Below are positions 61,148 through 64,000 of a stretch of 64,000 nucleotides of DNA, one piece after another; positions within the stretch are counted from its first letter, which is position 1, and every line of letters begins with the position of its first letter. The translations under genes and the position numbers were made by a program. Below the pieces are notes generated by a model. It did not search any database, had not been told where the DNA came from, and saw only the letters and a program-made list of their open reading frames with translations. Origin of the DNA: Candidatus Pandoraea novymonadis (GTDB taxonomy: Bacteria; Pseudomonadota; Gammaproteobacteria; Burkholderiales; Burkholderiaceae); assembly GCF_003004665.1 (NCBI RefSeq), contig NZ_MUHY01000001.1, forward strand, positions 682,001-746,000, given 5' to 3'.

Positions 61148-62922
61148 CACGGTACCCATGGCTTACTCTCCTCCGCTTTCCCACTGATAACCAACTGAGT
61201 GACAGGAGAATCTGGCGGCACTCCCAATGAACGCAACGTGCTCCCAACGATATTCCCAAATACCGGGCCTGCAGCAATACCTCCAGAATGAGAACCGCGA
61301 CTAGGTTCATCAAGCATAACGGCCACAATAATCCGTGGATCAGACATCGGCGCCATGCCAACAAATGACGCACGGTATTTACTCTTGTCGTAGCCTTTAC
61401 CAGAATGTTTATAAGCAGTCCCTGTCTTACCACCAACACGGTAACCGATCACTTGTACCTTCTTTGCCGTACCACCCGGCAATGTAACCATTTCCAACAT
61501 CTTGCGTACTTGACGGGCAGTCAACGGAGAAATAACTGGTTCACCACGAACGTCCGTCCCATCCGTCTTATAAATAGAAATGGGTAACAACCTACCATCA
61601 TGCGCAAAAATCGTGTAAGCACGGGCCAATTGAATAAGCGAGGCGGACAATCCATAGCCATAAGCAATCGTAGCCTGTTCGATCGGGCGCCAGCTCTTAG
61701 CAGGGCGCAGACGACCGGCAACAGCACCAGGAAAACCGACTTGCGGTGCTTGACCTAAGCCAACGCCACTTAACATGTCCCACATTTCTTGTGGTTTCAT
61801 TTGCAACGCCAACTTGGCAATACCAATATTGCTCGACTTCTGAATTAAACCTGAGACTGTGAGCATGCCATAATCGTGTGTATCCGTAATGGTTGCACCA
61901 TTTAGCGTCCAGCGGCCCTCGGTGAGCACTAAAGAATTAGGTGTTACATAGCGCCGCTCGAGTGCCGCAGCAACGGTGAATGGCTTCATGATAGACCCAG
62001 GCTCAAACGTGTCAGTTAAAGCACGATTGCGCAACTGCGCACCTGTCAAATTGCTTCTATTGTTTGGGTTATATGTCGGCAAATTAGTCAACGCCAACAC
62101 TTCACCTGTATTCGCATCTAGAACAATGGCGCTACCTGCTTTGGCTCCAGTTCGCTCCAGTGCTGCCTTTAACTCGTTATATACAAGAAACTGAATCTTA
62201 CTATCGATGGACAACACGACATCGTCCCCATCACGAGGTGACACAAGAACATCACTTCCCTCGACAATACGGCCAAGACGATCCTTAATAACACGACGGC
62301 GCCCAGGCGTTGCCGCGAGCAACTTTTGCATCGAAAGTTCGACCCCTTCTTGGCCAATATCCTCGACATTCGTGAAACCTAAGATATGAGCTGCAATCTC
62401 ACCTTCTGGATAAAAACGCTTATACTCATTCCGCTGATATAAACCAGGAATGCCAAGTTTAGCAATCTGCTTGGCCACATGAGGCAATACCTGACGTTTA
62501 ATATAGACAAAGTTCTTTTTCTGATTAAACTTCCTCTTGAGCTCATTTTCACTCATGTCAAGCAACTTCGCCAATTCACCCAACTTAGAAGCAGACGAAT
62601 CTCCGGCGCCATCTTCCGGAATAGCCCAAATGGCACGTACTGGCAAACTCGTCGCTAACACTTGTCCATTACGATCCAAAATCTTTCCACGCGTCGCTTC
62701 CATTTCTACGGTACGTTCATAGCGCGATTCCCCCTGACGGTGATAAAAATCATTACCTGGTCCTTGAATCCAAAATGCACGTCCCGCGAGTACCAGAAAC
62801 GCCGAAAAAACCAGAAATACAAGCAACTTGGAACGCCACATTGGCAAACGCATTGACAGCAAAGGACTCGCCGAGAATTGCACGTCCTTTGATTTCCTTT
62901 GGACATCATGACGAAGATTCAC
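61147..62922 (-). CDS. ftsI: Septal peptidoglycan transpeptidase FtsI (PBP3)
   Basis: 591 residues from a GTG at 62922 that overlaps the ftsL stop (GTGA) and has GGGGG about 6 nt upstream; an upstream frame to 63024 lies within ftsL. One transmembrane helix near residue 30, a pedestal domain with ATRGKILDRNG, then penicillin-binding motifs S-x-x-K (EPGSIMKPF), S-x-N (QKSSNIGI) and KTG (GGKTGTAYK). It cross-links septal murein with FtsW. Confidence 0.97.
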   Translation of the reverse strand: MNLRHDVQRKSKDVQFSASPLLSMRLPMWRSKLLVFLVFSAFLVLAGRAFWIQGPGNDFYHRQGESRYERTVEMEATRGKILDRNGQVLATSLPVRAIWAIPEDGAGDSSASKLGELAKLLDMSENELKRKFNQKKNFVYIKRQVLPHVAKQIAKLGIPGLYQRNEYKRFYPEGEIAAHILGFTNVEDIGQEGVELSMQKLLAATPGRRRVIKDRLGRIVEGSDVLVSPRDGDDVVLSIDSKIQFLVYNELKAALERTGAKAGSAIVLDANTGEVLALTNLPTYNPNNRSNLTGAQLRNRALTDTFEPGSIMKPFTVAAALERRYVTPNSLVLTEGRWTLNGATITDTHDYGMLTVSGLIQKSSNIGIAKLALQMKPQEMWDMLSGVGLGQAPQVGFPGAVAGRLRPAKSWRPIEQATIAYGYGLSASLIQLARAYTIFAHDGRLLPISIYKTDGTDVRGEPVISPLTARQVRKMLEMVTLPGGTAKKVQVIGYRVGGKTGTAYKHSGKGYDKSKYRASFVGMAPMSDPRIIVAVMLDEPSRGSHSGGIAAGPVFGNIVGSTLRSLGVPPDSPVTQLVISGKAEESKPWVP

Positions 62923-63260
62923 CGTGAACCCCCGCGCAATGAAACAGGTAAGACTGAAGCGCTTGGAATTGGCACCGCAATATTTATCGCTGCCCGTTGG
63001 GGCATCGATAAATATTGCGTGCATCCCGGTAATACAGATCGCATAGTCAAATCATTGCGGGCAACTGATTCTATACGCACACTCTTGCTCTGTACGCTTT
63101 GTTCATATTGCAAACGCTCCCACTCCTGCAATAGCTGACACTGAAGCTCCAACTCACGATTTAATTCGACAAATGTGCCGCGAGCACAATACTGTGCCTT
63201 GATCTGGGAGAGCGCACAACCAATCAAGAGAAACAACAATAGGATATTAAGCCGACTCAC
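62919..63260 (-). CDS. ftsL: Cell division protein FtsL
   Basis: 113 residues, GTG start at 63260 overlapping the rsmH stop (GTGA). A single N-terminal membrane helix ([19 protein letters not shown]) is followed by a leucine-zipper-like coiled coil with heptads in [19 protein letters not shown]. FtsL forms a complex with FtsB and FtsQ. It has low sequence conservation, so the call rests on size, topology and place between rsmH and ftsI. Confidence 0.92.
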   Translation of the reverse strand: MSRLNILLLFLLIGCALSQIKAQYCARGTFVELNRELELQCQLLQEWERLQYEQSVQSKSVRIESVARNDLTMRSVLPGCTQYLSMPQRAAINIAVPIPSASVLPVSLRGGSR

Positions 63261-64000
63261 AATGCCACCCGCTCAACAATACGCATGATGGCCGAACGTG
63301 CACGAGAGTTCTCAGCGATTTCCTTGGCACAAGGTTTGACCTTCCCTACCAATTTGTAAGGTGGCGGGGCAAATTGATGAGCGCGCATCGGTATCCGACG
63401 ATCTATTGCCTCCACGCTCGTCAGTGTTCGCATAACTCGCTTGACGATGCGATCCTCTAGCGAATGAAAACTGATAACCACGAGTTTACCTTTTTTTTCT
63501 AAAAGATCTGCCGCCGCATCAAGGACTATTTGCAAATCCACAAGCTCTTGATTCACGTGAATCCGTAAGGCCTGAAAGGTACGTGTTACAGGGCTCTTAC
63601 CCCTTTCACGAGTTTTAACGACACCTGCAACGATCGAGGCAAGCTCTCCAGTAGTAACAAGTGGCCCAAGACGATCGCTATCCATCCTACGGGCAAGAAG
63701 CGCCTTTGCAATCTGAAAAGCAAACCTTTCTTCCCCATAGCACTTAATCACCTCCGTTATCTCTTGAACAGTCGCCCGAGCCAACCATTCAGCAGCAGAT
63801 TCCCCTCGTGTGGGATCCATACGCATGTCGAGAGGACCATTGAAACGAAAACTAAATCCACGAGTAGGATCATCCAACTGTGGTGACGAAACACCAAGAT
63901 CCAACAACACTCCAGCTACTCGGGTAACCCCATATCCAGCCAGCACATCACGCAAACGCGCAAAGCTTTCATGAGCAATCGAAAATCGAGGGTCTATGAT
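63257..64000 (-). CDS. rsmH: 16S rRNA (cytosine1402-N4)-methyltransferase RsmH, 5' end outside window
   Basis: The frame is open to the last base, so the gene continues past 64000 and the TTG at 63955 is internal. Visible are [37 protein letters not shown], and the catalytic-domain end [14 protein letters not shown]. It methylates C1402 of 16S rRNA with SAM. It heads the cluster that is kept with translational overlaps down to murF. Confidence 0.97.
   Translation of the reverse strand: MIDPRFSIAHESFARLRDVLAGYGVTRVAGVLLDLGVSSPQLDDPTRGFSFRFNGPLDMRMDPTRGESAAEWLARATVQEITEVIKCYGEERFAFQIAKALLARRMDSDRLGPLVTTGELASIVAGVVKTRERGKSPVTRTFQALRIHVNQELVDLQIVLDAAADLLEKKGKLVVISFHSLEDRIVKRVMRTLTSVEAIDRRIPMRAHQFAPPPYKLVGKVKPCAKEIAENSRARSAIMRIVERVAL

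Overview
The window looks like a chromosomal segment of a betaproteobacterium of the Burkholderiaceae with a reduced, endosymbiont-like genome. Three things point there. Gene blocks such as recA-recX-sucC-sucD-TerC-pilin-PglL, ruvX-yqgE-rubredoxin, thiL-pgpA then pyrF, aroE near an RNB-domain ribonuclease/yqiA/mpl, ispB | rplU-rpmA-obgE, rppH | proS, and the dcw cluster rsmH to ftsZ plus lpxC follow the order I remember from Burkholderia and Ralstonia (recollection, no search run). Base composition is clearly lower in G+C than free-living Burkholderia, judged by eye. Gene-free stretches of 300-850 bp recur between intact, conserved housekeeping genes, as expected after gene erosion. I see no insertion sequence, prophage, CRISPR array or rRNA operon.

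Layout. 1-1750: the end of a WecA/WbpL-type sugar-phosphate transferase overlapping apaH. 2186-3848 (minus): ruvX, yqgE and a 56-residue rubredoxin. 4483-12304 (minus): O-oligosaccharyltransferase PglL, a type IV pilin with an altered processing/assembly motif, a TerC-family membrane protein, sucD, sucC, recX and recA, the last with an SOS-box-like operator. 12952-13028: tRNA-Met with a near-consensus promoter. 13745-18943: thiL and pgpA (plus), then pyrF, corA and aroE (minus). 19338-23437 (minus): RNB ribonuclease, YqiA-like esterase, Mpl. 24000-28943 (plus): TlpA-like thioredoxin, aroQ, accB-accC-prmA, tpx. 29786-30871 (minus): tRNA-Pro and ispB. 31185-33006 (plus): rplU, rpmA, obgE. 33277-39634: rppH, proS, ffh, a YpjD-like CcsA-family protein, ampD. 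39728-45003: nrdA and nrdB behind three NrdR-box-like palindromes, then a very short Lys-rich protein. 45342-64000: dciA, then lpxC and an uninterrupted division/cell-wall cluster on the minus strand, running off the right edge inside rsmH.

Working together. The right third encodes nearly the whole cytoplasmic peptidoglycan pathway (MurC, D, E, F, Ddl, MraY, MurG) and the divisome core (FtsL, I, W, Q, A, Z). Mpl and AmpD elsewhere in the window supply muropeptide recycling, and LpxC commits to lipid A, so the cell keeps a complete Gram-negative envelope. Shikimate enzymes (AroE, AroQ), the biotin carboxylase half of acetyl-CoA carboxylase, succinyl-CoA synthetase, ThiL, PyrF, ribonucleotide reductase and polyprenyl synthesis are kept, together with RecA/RecX. 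The retained set suits a host-associated organism that still builds its own envelope and DNA precursors.

I did not find a clearly new multi-gene system. The signals most worth a second look are the three NrdR-like boxes, the pilin lacking the conserved Glu5 beside its glycosylase, a recurring set of perfect inverted repeats near gene ends mostly without a U-tract, and two small ORFs (44833-45003 and 35920-36099).
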